Of a stretch of 64,000 nucleotides of DNA, positions 10,660 through 21,312 are shown piece after piece (positions within the stretch are counted from its first letter, which is position 1; each line of letters opens with the position of its first letter). The notes under the pieces were generated by a model, which saw only the letters and a program-made list of their open reading frames with translations, made no database searches and was not told the origin of the DNA. The position numbers and the translations under genes were made by a program. Source of the stretch: Plazaster borealis (taxonomy: Eukaryota; Echinodermata; Asteroidea; Forcipulatida; Labidiasteridae); contig CM037470.1 of assembly GCA_021014325.1 (NCBI GenBank), positions 6,861,147 through 6,925,146 of the forward strand. The letters run 5' to 3'.

Positions 10660-12905
10660 CTGTAAGGGCAAAACACATTTCTGTTTATTTTCCCGATGAC
10701 GTTCAAAGCCCACAGTTCGAAACGTCCGGGAAACTTCTGATTCTTCTCAGAACCACACGCTCACCAAGAGATGTATACAAGGTGTCGCACTAACCTCCAT
10801 CAATACACATGTTTGGGTATTTATGACGGAATTGTGTTAAGCTTTCCTGTTAAATTTAAAGCTGGCCCCCGGGTTAAAAAAAACACGCTCACATAGTCGT
10901 GGAAATATTTCAAGTTTGTCTTGTTATCACGTTATCAAAATTGCGGACGAGGGTGACCGCCAGCATAGGGCTAGATAGCTCAGTTAGTTTTGTGCCGGTG
11001 TGGCAGGAGATTCTGTCCCCCCGGAGATTCTGTCCCCCATACGGCCAACTGTGTACAAACTACTTTTGATAGCGCCCTCTTTTGAATCATCCTCCTCCAG
11101 CCCATGTTAATTTCCAGTATGGGGTCAGAATCTCCGGGGGGACAGATTTCCCTGGGACACGGCACGTTAAACTGGAAGTCGTTGGTTCAAATCCCGCTCG
11201 CGCTCTTGTCAATTTTTCTTTGTTTAACCCCGAGCTATCAAAATTGTTGTGTTTTATTTGTTTGTTCTCGTATAAAGAGGGGTCTGTAAAGCTAAAAGAC
11301 ATGTCATGCGCTGGTCTTTAAAACCCCAATGGTTTCAATGGATAGACACATAGGCCTATACTTGCAATGACGAATAACGATCAGACTGATATACACGGGT
11401 GTATTGTGTATGCTACACAGACATGGACGGTCAAAAGTACATCTGGCTGGAAAAAACAACACCGCAACACCCCCAACAAACAAACAAAACAGTAGATTCA
11501 TAAATGAGTCTGTTTTTTGGGCGTTATTCAAGCGCCTCGAAGTAAGACGACATATTTTCTGGTTTACCTGTTCTCTTCCTGTCCCGTAGAAGCAGACGTA
11601 AGTATCACGATGTTCTGCGCGGGTACCAGCATCACCAGTTTGCCAAGCTTGCTCATGGCGATCTGCACGGACCTCTTGGTGAAAATGACGATCGGTTCAA
11701 GAGCAGAACAGCCACCCGATTCCAGACGATGGATGCAGGACTTTCGGCCGTCTGCGACCAGGACAATACTTCTGTTTGAATTTAAAGGGAAGGAACACGT
11801 TTGGTAATCACTCTTAAAATTATTGGCAATACAAACTTGGTAAGAAGTACAGCAGCCTTCGATATAGTATAAAGCATTTTGAGAATCATTTCACTTCGAA
11901 ATATTGTGGTTATGGAAAACATATTGAATCTGATAAGCGTTTCTGTCGGAAACGTTTCTCAGATTGTGTACTTCCAGTTGCAGATTTTTCTTCCTGCGTG
12001 GACATAACCACTCCAGATTTTGTAACACCCCATAAAAAAAATATAAAAAAAGTAACAAGTTCTTATATAGCGCATTTTACAATAAACGTATCAATGCGCT
12101 TTACATTAGTGCCCTGGTCATTGGGCCAATAACATTCCTTTAACCTTTCTCAGCTCCCTGGGGAGTATACAGCCCCGAGCTGCCGTAGCGCTCCGAAGGC
12201 TTTTTCAAACACAATATCAACCTCTACCCTCGCAGGTACCCATTTATACCCCTGGGTGAAGACAAGCAATTATAGTTAAGTGTCTTGCTCAAGGACACAA
12301 GTGCCACGACCGGGATTCGAACCCACAACCTAATGACTAACCATCAGAACTTGAATTCGATGCTCTTAACCGCTCGGCCACGACACTCTACACATTATAT
12401 CTGCCTATAGACATCAATACAAAAAGCTGCTGTTGCTATGGGTATAGTACATGGTTGGTTTCTATGGGATAGTACATTGGTTGCCATGGGATAGTACATT
12501 GGTTGATACGGGTATAGTACATTGTTTGCTGCGTGTACAGCGCGTCGCGCGGTTTCTTGTTAAAAAATTACGCGCTCTAAACCAATAAAAAGGAAGAATC
12601 TTTTTAAGAGGTGTTTAATCACTTATATCATACCTCTCTTTATCAATGGCGATCCCCGTCGGCCGAATGTAGCCACTTGGAGGATCTTGAAACGGTAGGT
12701 AGCGTGATACGTTCAAACTCGTCGGATTGCACATCAGATGATGTCCGCACACTGATATGTCGACACTATGAGGGTCCAAGGATCGTGGTGTGAACTCAAT
12801 GTTGTAGCTGGAAAGTGTCATGAGATATTCTGCTTGTTAGTGATTTTTGAATTAGTACAATAATTATTATTCCTCAATTCGTCGAGTTCGAGTCCAAGAC
12901 TTGAG

Positions 12906-12940
<35 letters not shown>

Positions 12941-15898
12941 GGGGGGGGGGGGGGTCCGAGTCACGAGTCACAATGGTGGAACCCGAGTCTGGAGTCATTT
13001 AAGTTAAAGCAGGCTGACAACATTGGTACTTTGTCAGAGACAAGATATACCTAGCACAAATACGTAAAATAATAAACCTGTGACAGTTTAAGGTATTGTA
13101 CACCTTTGGTAACAGCTCAAAAACAGTGTCCACATGTTGTGCATGAAAAAACAAATCTGTGAAAGTTTGAGCTCAATTTGTCATCGAGGTCACGAGAAAA
13201 TAGTGAAAAGAGACCTTATATTGTGTTTTCTGTTTTTTCAAACAACGAGTTTTCATCACGCGTGATAAAAACTATTGTTTTACTCATTTCTCAGAAACGA
13301 TAGCATTTTAGGCAGAAATATTTTACGGAACCCTTTCTACCATTTACTTTAAATCATGTAAGTTATTTGTGAATCTGTGAACATTTTGTGTTTTTCGATC
13401 TTACCAATAGAGTACAGGGCCTTTAAGCTCAACCGGTCATCGAAGATGAAAAATGAAGTGACAAATCATAATTCGTCACTGAAATCCATTTAAATGACGC
13501 GGGCACAGTATCAAATAGGGGTTTTCACCCTTTTTTCACAGTGTTTCATTAGCCTACACAGCACTTTGCGGATAGGTCTTTTTTAAACTTTAAAAGAAAA
13601 ATAGTATGTATAGGCCCAGTGCCCTGAACAATAGTTTAACCAAAACCAGTTCAACTTCAAACGTGATTTTCTAAAATAAAAAAAAATTGCTCCGTATCTT
13701 GACCGTCGCATCGTAAAAACGGCAACAAAAAATAATGAGGTTTTTTAATTGAATTTTCGTGTCGTGAACGGAGGTATATTTTTCATGTGGCAATAAAGGC
13801 AACGAACTTTCATTTGTTGAACAATTTGGAAATCCAATGAAAAACAAAAATTAAAAGGTAATTACCTGCCGTTTTTGTTGTCGCAGATGACGCTTTGAAT
13901 TTCATGGGATGTTTCCGTAGCGATGGACGTGATGACGCTGTGGCCTCCAGTGTGAAGTCGGTTACCCTGGTAATCATGCATCGAGACGACAATGGAATAA
14001 GGCATGTTGAGTACTGCAATATGCCCTATGAGTCCCCCCATCTGAACGCAGTGGATTTCGGTTGAGTCCGGATGGAGAGGGCTGACGCTGACGAGAAACG
14101 GATGTTTGCGAATCGGTCTGCCTTCTAGGAAGATCGACATTTTCAGCCGGCCAGCTCGTGGAGGAGTGAAGACAACCCGGAAAGTTCCTTCATCGGTAGT
14201 TGATGTTATTGTTGCTTCAGTTTCACCATCCTGATGTGTGACATCTTCCAGAGGCTCATCATCAGTGTTATTCTCTGGGCCAATCGTGCTCTGGTCCCGC
14301 ATACAGTATCTTGCAGTCATCCGCTGACTATCTCGGATGCCATGAAGCTTGACAAAGATTGTGTGTTCGCATCTCGCAAATACGTCAGAGCTCCAAGTCA
14401 CATCACTAGAGATTTCCTTCTCAGCGTCAACAGGCTCCGGGAGAGGATTGTCTATGACTTGAACGGAGAAGGGGCTGCATTTGACGGGTACCCCGGAAAC
14501 ACTTATATGTAGTGTGTGTGTCCCCGATACCATCGGCTGGACTTGTATTTCACATCCGTCTATGTCTGTGTCACTCATTCTTGAAATGCCGCAGTCAGTG
14601 CTGCTACCATCTGGGGACACGAGAAACGCATCTAGACGACCAATAAGATTTTGCAACGATTGGCCAGGTGTGTCTGATAAACGCAGGCGGACCACTTGCA
14701 AATCTTTGGTGAAGAGAGAACATGTTTTCCCTTTTGGAAAATCAACCTCAAAATCATTATTACAGATGGACACTGTAAATATCCCGAGGCGCTGGAAGAT
14801 CTTCTCAAACTCCCCAAGGGCCCATTCTTGGTCTGCTGTGAATGATTTGAAGACGTCGTCACTTGTTTGCTCGAATGGAATATCTTGGGCGAGGTCTAAG
14901 TTGATCAACTCCTCAAGTCTCGCACAGACCTGGTCCCTAGCCCAGAGGAGGTGCACTGGATTTCTCGTACTACATGCCGTCTCGGCGAAATGGCACGCAG
15001 ACTCAAACTGGGAGTTCAGTGATTCGGCCCGGTCAGTCTGACGTCGAAGGAGATTGGTGCGATCGATACACATCTGATTGTGAAAGTCATTTGCATTGGC
15101 CATCCGCTCCTTGAGCTTCTCTTGAAGTGCTCCAAAAAAACGCGTGACGGCGTTTGCGCTTTCTTCGTACAGACGACTTGTTCGGTTAATCTCTGTGTTG
15201 ATCCGGCCGGAGATTTCTCGTACATGTACTGCTTTCTGACGTGCTTGCTCGACAAGGTTTTTCATCTCCGTCATTACCTGAGAAGACCTGTCGGCGAGCT
15301 CGATGGTGGAATGACCCTTGTGGCGTGTATGCGCACACAGTAGACAGAGAACCTTCTGACACTGGACATCGGTGCAAAATAATGTCAGACGCTCTTGTTT
15401 GTGCTGATCGCAATATATCCCTTGCTGTGGCAGCTTTGATGGATTCTGCAACTCTTCCATCGTTCTGACCACATGGTTATCGAATGCCCGCATTCTCGTA
15501 TGCGCTTCTTCACAGCTACGGCAGAGAAAAACCTCGCAAACATAACAAAACCCCACTGCAGTTGCCGTATCTCCGACTGTGCACGAGCCACATTTTAAAA
15601 CCTTGGTCGGATCAGCGTTTATCACAGGCTTGAGATCGGTTAAATTCCCAACTATAAAGTTGTCCAGAAAGCCGCGAACACCACCCTCCGGAACGTTTGT
15701 AGAACGCCTACATAAAGGACACTTGAATACCCTTTTGCCCTCGATGTGTTTGTCGAGGCAAAGGGGGCAGAAGCTGTGCAGGCATGGCAAACATTTTGCT
15801 TGACGTTCATCTTCGTCATATCCCTCAAAGCATAGTGGACATGTAGTCAATTCCTTTAACACATCTCGTGTTATTCCGAACAGTGAGCGGTGTGCCAT
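10110..15898 (-). CDS. TRIM E3 ubiquitin ligase with three filamin repeats and NHL-like propeller (4 exons)
   Basis: The joined CDS is complement(10110..10659, 11568..11771, 12634..12807, 13866..15898): 2961 nt, 986 aa, all introns GT-AG and phase 2. The start has a good context (AATAATGG). Visible domains are: RING, residues 20-63 (C-x2-C ... C-x-H-x2-C-x2-C ... C-x2-C); B-box 1, about 103-143; B-box 2, about 163-200 (C-x2-H ... H-x2-H); coiled coil, about 205-300; filamin/ABP280-like repeats at about 385-482, 497-607 and 618-711 (the last ending in the G-x-Y-x-I-x-F-x-P pattern across the exon 1/2 junction); NHL/beta-propeller blades, about 720-986. The family (TRIM2, TRIM3, TRIM71, class VII) uses the RING to recruit an E2 and the propeller to bind RNA or protein targets. 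Known members have one filamin domain, so three is unusual. The closest named member cannot be fixed without a search, so no symbol is given. A divergent adaptor gene starts 403 bp away. Confidence 0.9.
10967..11250 (+). mobile_element. tRNA-derived SINE, interrupted
   Basis: The A-box-like sequence TAGCTCAGTTAG at 10976 and the B-box GGTTCAAATCCC at about 11184 would lie at tRNA spacing if the MITE at 10992-11165 were removed. The element sits in intron 3 of the TRIM gene, on the opposite strand. Confidence 0.55.
10992..11165. mobile_element. Small MITE inside a SINE
   Basis: The termini are GTGCCGGTGTGGCAGG and, in inverse, GTGCCGTGTCCCAGG. The arms continue as ATCTGTCCCCCCGGAGATTC for about 48 bp. 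It is 174 bp and non-coding. Confidence 0.7.
11568..11771 (-). CDS. TRIM gene exon 3
   Basis: 204 nt. The acceptor is CAAACAG|A and the donor GAACAG|GTAAAC. It reads SIVLVADGRKSCIHRLESGG and continues as NHL-like blade sequence. It is open in the frame required by both neighbours. The 3' splice site lies only about 10 bp from the end of a MITE (11782), which supplies the pyrimidine tract. Confidence 0.85.
11782..12035 (+). mobile_element. TTAA MITE, family II, truncated
   Basis: It begins TTAAAGGGAAGGAACACG and shares the interior with 57693-58076: GGTTATG..., AACGTTTCTCAGATT, and the CTGCAGATTATTCTTCC.. motif in altered form. The right end is lost near a poly(A) tract. It lies in TRIM intron 2, abutting exon 3. 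Confidence 0.65.
12048..12390 (-). mobile_element. tRNA(Leu)-like V-type SINE
   Basis: On the minus strand GTGGCCGAGCGGTTAAGAGC (A-box) and GGGTTCGAATCCCGGTCGTG (B-box) form a tRNA-Leu-like head. It is followed by CCTTGAGCAAGACACTTAAC and a tail GCGCTATATAAGAAC, features of vertebrate-style V-SINE or Deu-like families. It lies within TRIM intron 2. Confidence 0.8.
12634..12807 (-). CDS. TRIM gene exon 2
   Basis: 174 nt. The acceptor CACTTTCCAG|C completes an AGC serine with the AG left by exon 1, giving NGSYNIEFTPR, the typical C-terminal strand of a filamin repeat. The acceptor at the upstream CAG (about 12830) would put the wrong frame through the exon. The donor is AAAGAGAG|GTATGA. It encodes the end of filamin repeat 3 and the first propeller strand (RPTGIAID). 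Confidence 0.85.
12908..12955. repeat. Poly(T)-poly(G) tract
   Basis: About 29 T followed by about 14 G. A similar tract is at 62784-62830. Lengths may be affected by sequencing. Confidence 0.8.
13010..13490. mobile_element. Two nested TTAA-family MITEs
   Basis: An inner family III element (13087-13426) is inserted in a related older copy. The outer sequence reads GTGACAGTTTAA on the left and TTAAGCTCAACCGG on the right. Removing the inner element leaves one TTAA, exactly as in the uninterrupted copy near 2000. This lies in TRIM intron 1. Confidence 0.8.
13866..15898 (-). CDS. TRIM gene exon 1 (RING to third filamin repeat)
   Basis: This exon carries 677 codons plus two bases. The donor is CGGCAG|GTAATT. 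Unspliced reading stops one codon later, which confirms the splice. It holds the RING, both B-boxes, the coiled coil, two complete filamin-like repeats and most of the third. The opposite-strand and other-frame ORFs across it are shadows. Confidence 0.9.
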
Positions 15899-16301
15899 TA
15901 TTGCAGAAATTGGTTACATTAGAGAATGATGTTGTCATCAAAGCAATGTAAAGTTGATAGTTAATGGAGTATCCGTAGACTGTGCTTTCGTTATGGCCTT
16001 GATGTATAGCCTACTGTAATGTGACGTGGAAAATCCCCGTACGGATGCTGTTGGGGAAACTGCTGTTGAACGTTGTACCATACACATTGCGTGCTACCTG
16101 CGAACCACTTATAATACGGGGTACCACTTAATTACACCATGTCTATTTTTAGTGATTTCTTTTAGGTAGCCCTTCGACAGGTTCTCGATCGTGACATTCG
16201 CCGATTTTTAACAAATGTGAAGGAAGGTGTATAGGAGCCGGACAAGCCGGTACGTGTATTCTGTTCAACTCTGTTGAATATTGAAGTACGACTAAAGTAA
16301 A
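15899..16301. promoter_or_regulatory. Putative bidirectional promoter region
   Basis: This 403-bp interval separates the start codons of the TRIM gene (minus) and adaptor gene 1 (plus). It contains CTTATAATACGG near 16108, which could serve as a weak TATA-like element for the plus gene. No other motif is clear. 5' UTR exons further away are possible. Confidence 0.45.
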
Positions 16302-16332
16302 ATGGCAAGTCGCATACTTCAACATGTGGAAG
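16302..16332 (+). CDS. Adaptor gene 1, short first coding exon
   Basis: 31 nt: ten codons plus one base, ending at the donor G|GTGAGA. Support comes from the matching phase, the upstream in-frame stop and the parallel 34-nt exon of the paralogue at 30109. Confidence 0.65.
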
Positions 16333-19300
16333 GTGAGATATAAAGATTATTGTTTGTTTGATTAGATGATCTTCCCGTCAAGGGAACTCGGCAAACTCCC
16401 AAAAGGGGATATCAACACCAAGCTGTCAACAGCCAATCTCTCTCATACAAACATTCGTTTAACGTATGATTATGAATTGCACAAATTAATAATGTGCTTC
16501 AGTATGACATACTTATTCTAGTCTTGGTTAAATCAGCGGTTAGCTTGGTAGGATTCGAACCCAAAACCTTGTGATTGCAAGTCCTGCAGTCTTACCTCTG
16601 GACCACGGTGACCACGGTGACCATTTTCCTAATGATCCAACGTCAGTGTAGGTTTCGAGAACGGTCCCGGTCGGGATGGATCCAGCTGCGCTAATAATAC
16701 CGGTACACTGAAGTCTGACCGGTCTCTCGGTATATGCACTTTAACTTTCCAGGTCTCCAACAAAACTTGGATCGGAAATCTTCGTTATTCTACAGGGACT
16801 AAGAAAATTATCAACAGTTATCAAAATAACTGGCCCTTCAACACCTGAGATTCTAATTATTTGTATGTTGTACGGTATGTTACGGTACTAAGTTGCAATA
16901 GTTTATTGAAGTTAGTCATTCTTCGTCGAAGTGTAATGGTTCAATATCCAGGAGGGTATATACTTGTTGTATCTTGTCATAGTCTGATGTTGGCGACCAT
17001 ACGCCTGAAATCAAACCGATTCCTGGAGCGGTAGTTCCAGTTGCCTAATGCACAAATTTCTTTAATTAAATTTAATACATTATTTAATAAAATGTTGCCC
17101 TGTTCCCATCACTCGCTCATCAAAGGCCGCTCTTTCCAGTTCATCCTTTCTGATATGACATGTCCAACACTTTAGTCAGTTGCCGCTATCTCTGATCGTC
17201 CTAATCAGGTAGCTCATCATATAAGGGTACATGTAGTGTACATGTTGTGTAGTGTGACGCCCTTTGTATTTTGTCAATTTATAACATGGAATTCAGGATG
17301 ACGGTAATATTATCAGTGTAAACTTTGTGTGGATCTTTTGTATGAATTATGACGAACTGCGTGAAAAAAGAGAGTTTCAATCTGGAAAGTTTAATTAAGT
17401 TTCATCAAATTTTGTTTGTTATTTTGATAGGTTCCAACATTGGAAACAATTTATTTCAGTCCAGTAAACTTCTGAGTAAAGTTTGCTAAAAGTTTCATCC
17501 AATTTATAAGGTACTTTTTGCAGTGCGTATACGTGCACAAACCCTGTACAAAATGTAAACCACGAACCGGTACTTTTTGGTGACCTCCAAGTTGCTGGCA
17601 TTTTCAAAGGTTGTGTGTCTGCGGCCACTTGTTAGAACCACATGGCGAAAATGTCTTGGGAAAATCAGTGATTGTGTTACACCTTCCTTATAAAGATCAA
17701 TGACATTTTTTTCTAGCTTTTAACAGCTTCCCGAAAACACCTGAACATAATTAATAATTAGCTGTGAAGTGACTAGAAAATAACACTGACGATTGAATTA
17801 ATTATTTTTCAGGCGGTCTCTGTATAATACATATTGTTTACAAAATTAAAAATAACTTGAATTCACTATTTCTGTGAATGAAAATGCCACCCCACCTTAT
17901 CCATCTATGGTATAATACACTTGCAAAAGCACCGACGCACATGTATGGTATGATCCAGAATAATACAGTAATATTCTGAGTAGGGTTTGAAACTTTGCAT
18001 GGTGTGAATACAATCTTACGAGGTTTAGTGGAGATTCCGTGTAAATGAATTCCCACTATGGGCTGTGGTGGTTCTGAGAAGAACCAGGGGCCATTTTTTC
18101 TCAGAACCACCACAGCTGGAGTACATATTGTGTGTGCTAGGATTGGTATAGTGAACGTAAAAGAACCCAGAACGCTTATCGTGGAAAAGTATAGCGGTTA
18201 ATTATTAACCTCGGTGTTTCTGGTTCTTTATTAACAGGTTGTTCAGGCTTACGAGCTACAGTGCTCAAGTTCACTTATGAGGCATTCTTGGTTTCATTAT
18301 GCCATCCGCAAACCTCCTTTATTCGGCGCTTCTTTTGTGTACATTTCCGTCATTGTCAAAGTATAAAAGAGCTACCCGGTTGTTGTTGACTCTGTTGCCG
18401 ACTTACCTCAAAAGGGTACAACAATGGGAATTCCCCCAAAACTTCTACATTGCACAATAACAGGATATTCTGGAAATACCTAGGGTTGGGCTAACTCATA
18501 TGTGACAATAAACTGTGCAAGTCTCGCGCATATTTGAACTTCCGGGACCATTGTGGTCCCAACCATATGGAGCTTTACGTGGGCAAGATTTTGTTTTGTC
18601 AATTATTTTAGTTTAACGTGGTTTGTGACCATGAAAAATATATATGTTGTTGGGAATGTAATACTTAGTGATACAAAATAGGAAAGTAAAATCAATTCAA
18701 CAATATTACGAAGAAAACCCGAGAATTAAACATTACCTCAGCTTCCGGTTGCTGCAAAAAAATAAGAATTTTGTGCTCACCTCCGATCACAAAACTAATG
18801 TAAACGCTTGTTTTGGATGCACGATGATAATCGCCAGATGCTGTAATTGCAACGCGAAGCCTTTTCATAGCAGTCTATGGTTGTTGAGGAGTCAGCGTCC
18901 TGTATAAACTGCGTCAAGCGTTAATTTTACGCCCGTGTGACCATCGCGAATCCACGTAAGTGGTTTCTGAAAAGTTAAGATCAAATAAGCATCCTTGTCC
19001 CAGAGTTTTAATTTTGCTTCAATAATAATTAACACATTATCTGTGTATTTATTATAAAAACTAAAACTGATTTTATAAACATGTAATGAGTGTTTTTTGT
19101 TGTTCAGATTTTGTCAATAGATATAATTTAAAACAAATATTTGATTTCAGAGAAAAAAAATGTTCTTCGTTTGACGTGTTTTCTCGTTCCGATACGCGCG
19201 AGACTTGCACAGTCTATATCAGACTACTAATCCTTCAACAGATACAAGTAAACGAAGTAGTTGTTAGATTGTTCCATGTGAACGAGTCTAATGAACAGGA

Positions 19301-21281
19301 TACACAAACTGAAACTTGTTTCGGTAGGGACAGGACTGAAACCACATTCAATTATTTACAAGTACCAAATCAATACAGTTAAGGGTCATGATGATATTTT
19401 TATTCATGCACGTTTTATCGAGTGGTTCATTCACTATAGGTAGCGAGAGAAAAGGGGGCGTAACCAAGGATACAACTTCACCCCAGAGTCCAGACATCTC
19501 TGTTTATTTTGTATCTACATAATCAGAGTGAAGCACAGCTTTATCTCCGACAAGTTACAGCATGGAGGTAGGATTATCCTACCTCCATGGTTACAGATAT
19601 AGGGCAATCACTTAAGATAAGCCGGCATTGCTTTTCCAAAGTAAACAACGATCGTTGGGCTATCTATCAGTTGTGGTTCTTGTATTACGTCAAATGGTTT
19701 AATTGTTGAAGCGACATTGTTATACCCACGGAAGGGGTTGTGTTTTTTAAAATTGCTTTTATTTAATGCAGAAAAGGGCGGACAAAACAAAATGTGATGG
19801 ATCTGTATGTTTTCGTTTTTTTGTTAAACTAGTTTTTTTTGGTTTTTTTTTACACGAGGTATTTGTTACGAACTTTTTATAATTGTCTTAGCTTTGTCAG
19901 CTTCGTGCAAAGGTTGCAATGCATTATCGTTATTTAAAAAAGTATACATCTCTGGGAGCTTTGAAACTTCATGAAATTGCAGACTTTGATAAATATTGTT
20001 TAAACATGTAAAAAAACTGAAAACTTAGAAAAAATAGCTGGTTATGTACACAGTGTGTTAGTTCGTGGCGTCATTGACGAATATTTTGGTCACGCTGACC
20101 CCAAAATGGTAATTTTGGACGTGGCTCCTTCTCATGGTTATTTCGGACCCAGGTCTTGTTCATAGAGTAAGAAAGGTGGATTGGTCACACATTATTATGT
20201 CGGCTCGCATTCCAGCTTCTGGTTTTAAGGTGCACAGACGATGGGTGATCCTATGTAGGCATAGGCCGCCATGCTTTCATTATGTTTTGTTTTATTGACA
20301 GGTATGGTTCCGTATGAAGGCAAGATGAAGTTCAAAGACCCAACAAGTAACGTCAAAATAACGGTTGAATTTAACAAACCAAAGCCTGAGGGAACGTTCG
20401 CTCGTTTAAAAGGTCACTTCAAGAAAAGAGATACAAAAGCGCAAATGCAGGATGACGGGCCAACTGGATCTCTTTACGATGCAGGATCTTATCAAAACAC
20501 ACCCAAGAGAGTTTCTGCAAACAGAGAAAGCTACGTGCGAGCAATGGAAGGCGCCTACCGATACCATCCTCAGCAGCCAGGTGAAGGTTTTTCGCCATTG
20601 GAAGACGTTCCATGTCCGCTTGACCATGGAAATCGGGAACACCGTCCCGTTATGCCTCCACCGATTCCTCCGCGTGATCGTAGCCGAGCTCTCCACCAGG
20701 TAGACCCTGATTATGCTAATGAAGATGGAGAATTCTACGAAGTCTACGAAGTCGCAGACATGCATCGGTCCACAGTTCAGCAGCAGTTAAACTTATTAAA
20801 ACAGCAGGAAGAGCCCAATGTGCTCCCTCTGCTTCCCCCACTGCCTCCCCCACCGATTCCCCCGCGTGGGAGTAAATCAGCTCGCAATCAAGAAGACTCT
20901 AAAAATGGTTGCGAAATATACACAAACCAGCTAACAGCTCAGGACCAATCGCTCTCAAACCATCAGGAATCTAGCGATGCAAAGAAGACCATGCAAGCAA
21001 ATGACAATGATAGCTCAGATGAGGACACTTATGGTGAGCAATTCATGAAATCTTATGCCAAGATACAAGCAAAACGGGCTCCCGGTGACAATACAACTGA
21101 TGCCGATGGCTATGCGTCTGTCGTACCGCATACAACAGAAGAATACATTAATTGTGGCTTTGCCCCAACCTCGAAAAACCCACCGCTTCCAAAGCAGATG
21201 TGGCTTACATGGATGGCCGATGGTAAAGAGCACCGCCTTCCCGTCAACATGGCAGAAAGGGAGCAGGCGGCAGAAACTTGA
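16302..21281 (+). CDS. Proline- and tyrosine-rich adaptor-like protein 1 (2 exons)
   Basis: The joined CDS is 16302..16332, 20302..21281, 336 aa. Exon 1 encodes MASRILQHVE; an in-frame TAA lies just upstream, the Kozak context is AAAATGG and the donor is GAAG|GTGAGA. The acceptor is TTTATTGACAG|GT. The phase-1 junction gives Gly11-Met12. There is no catalytic or transmembrane segment. Tyrosines in YxN context are Y74 (YQNT), Y148 (YANE), Y217 (YTNQ) and Y292 (YINC), the consensus read by GRB2-type SH2 domains. PPPIPPR at 129-135 and 193-199 are SH3-ligand motifs. An acidic serine stretch lies near 246-252, and WLTWMADGKEHR at 311-322 is conserved in the paralogue. I do not recognise the family. 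A cytosolic docking protein is inferred. The 36-aa N-terminal block (MVPYEGKMKFKD...) is also shared with the paralogue. Confidence 0.8.
16360..16615 (-). mobile_element. tRNA-derived SINE in adaptor 1 intron
   Basis: On the minus strand GTGGTCCAGAGGTAAGACTG and GGGTTCGAATCCTACC are the A- and B-boxes, followed by a body ending in GAGTTTGCCGAGTTCCC and GGGAAGATCATCTAA. The copy at 25100-25350 is the same family in plus orientation. Confidence 0.75.
16616..18061 (+). other. Intron of adaptor gene 1, no feature seen
   Basis: AT-rich intronic DNA. ORFs up to 91 codons show no domain. A directly repeated GGTGACCAC near 16607-16622 is minor. Confidence 0.4.
18062..18116. repeat. Perfect 19-bp hairpin, 17-nt loop
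   Basis: The arm GCTGTGGTGGTTCTGAGAA (18062-18080) is exactly complementary to 18098-18116. The motif GTGGTTCTGAGAAGAA also occurs on the minus strand near 10735-10750, so it is probably part of a dispersed repeat. SINE-like sequence (ACGTAAAAGAACCCAGAACG, CTTATCGTGGAA) follows to about 18205. Confidence 0.85.
18510..19215. mobile_element. Non-autonomous DNA transposon, ACTGTGCAAGTCTCGCGC termini
   Basis: The left end AACTGTGCAAGTCTCGCGCA and the right end CGCGCGAGACTTGCACAGTCT are inverted. About 700 bp, with no transposase ORF. Relatives are at 44897-45022 and 47496-47976. Confidence 0.7.
19561..19589. repeat. Perfect 13-bp palindrome, 3-nt spacer
   Basis: CATGGAGGTAGGA, TTA, then TCCTACCTCCATG. 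It is too short to be a microRNA precursor. Confidence 0.9.
19590..20301 (+). other. 3' part of adaptor gene 1 intron
   Basis: AT-rich sequence with a T-rich run near 19815-19850. The splice acceptor TTTTATTGACAG ends it. No other feature is seen. Confidence 0.45.
20302..21281 (+). CDS. Adaptor gene 1, main exon
   Basis: 980 nt with stop TGA at 21279. Reading from the in-frame ATG at 20271 would add MLSLCFVLLTG, but that segment lies across the splice acceptor and is absent from the paralogue's equivalent, so I start the exon at 20302. Antisense ORFs here are shadows. Confidence 0.85.
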
Positions 21282-21312
21282 TCATATCTCTGACGTTTTA
21301 ATCTAACCACAG

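Noticed and set aside
14234..15803. Plus-strand ORFs up to 186 codons across the TRIM first exon
   Set aside because: Antisense shadows of a well-supported coding exon.
19561..19589. GAGGTAG within a palindrome as a let-7-like microRNA
   Set aside because: Precursor far too short; only seven bases match the seed and nothing matches the rest.
20271..20303. MLSLCFVLLTG as a signal peptide of adaptor 1
   Set aside because: It spans the pyrimidine tract and acceptor (TTTTATTGACAG), and the paralogue shows splicing at the equivalent point.
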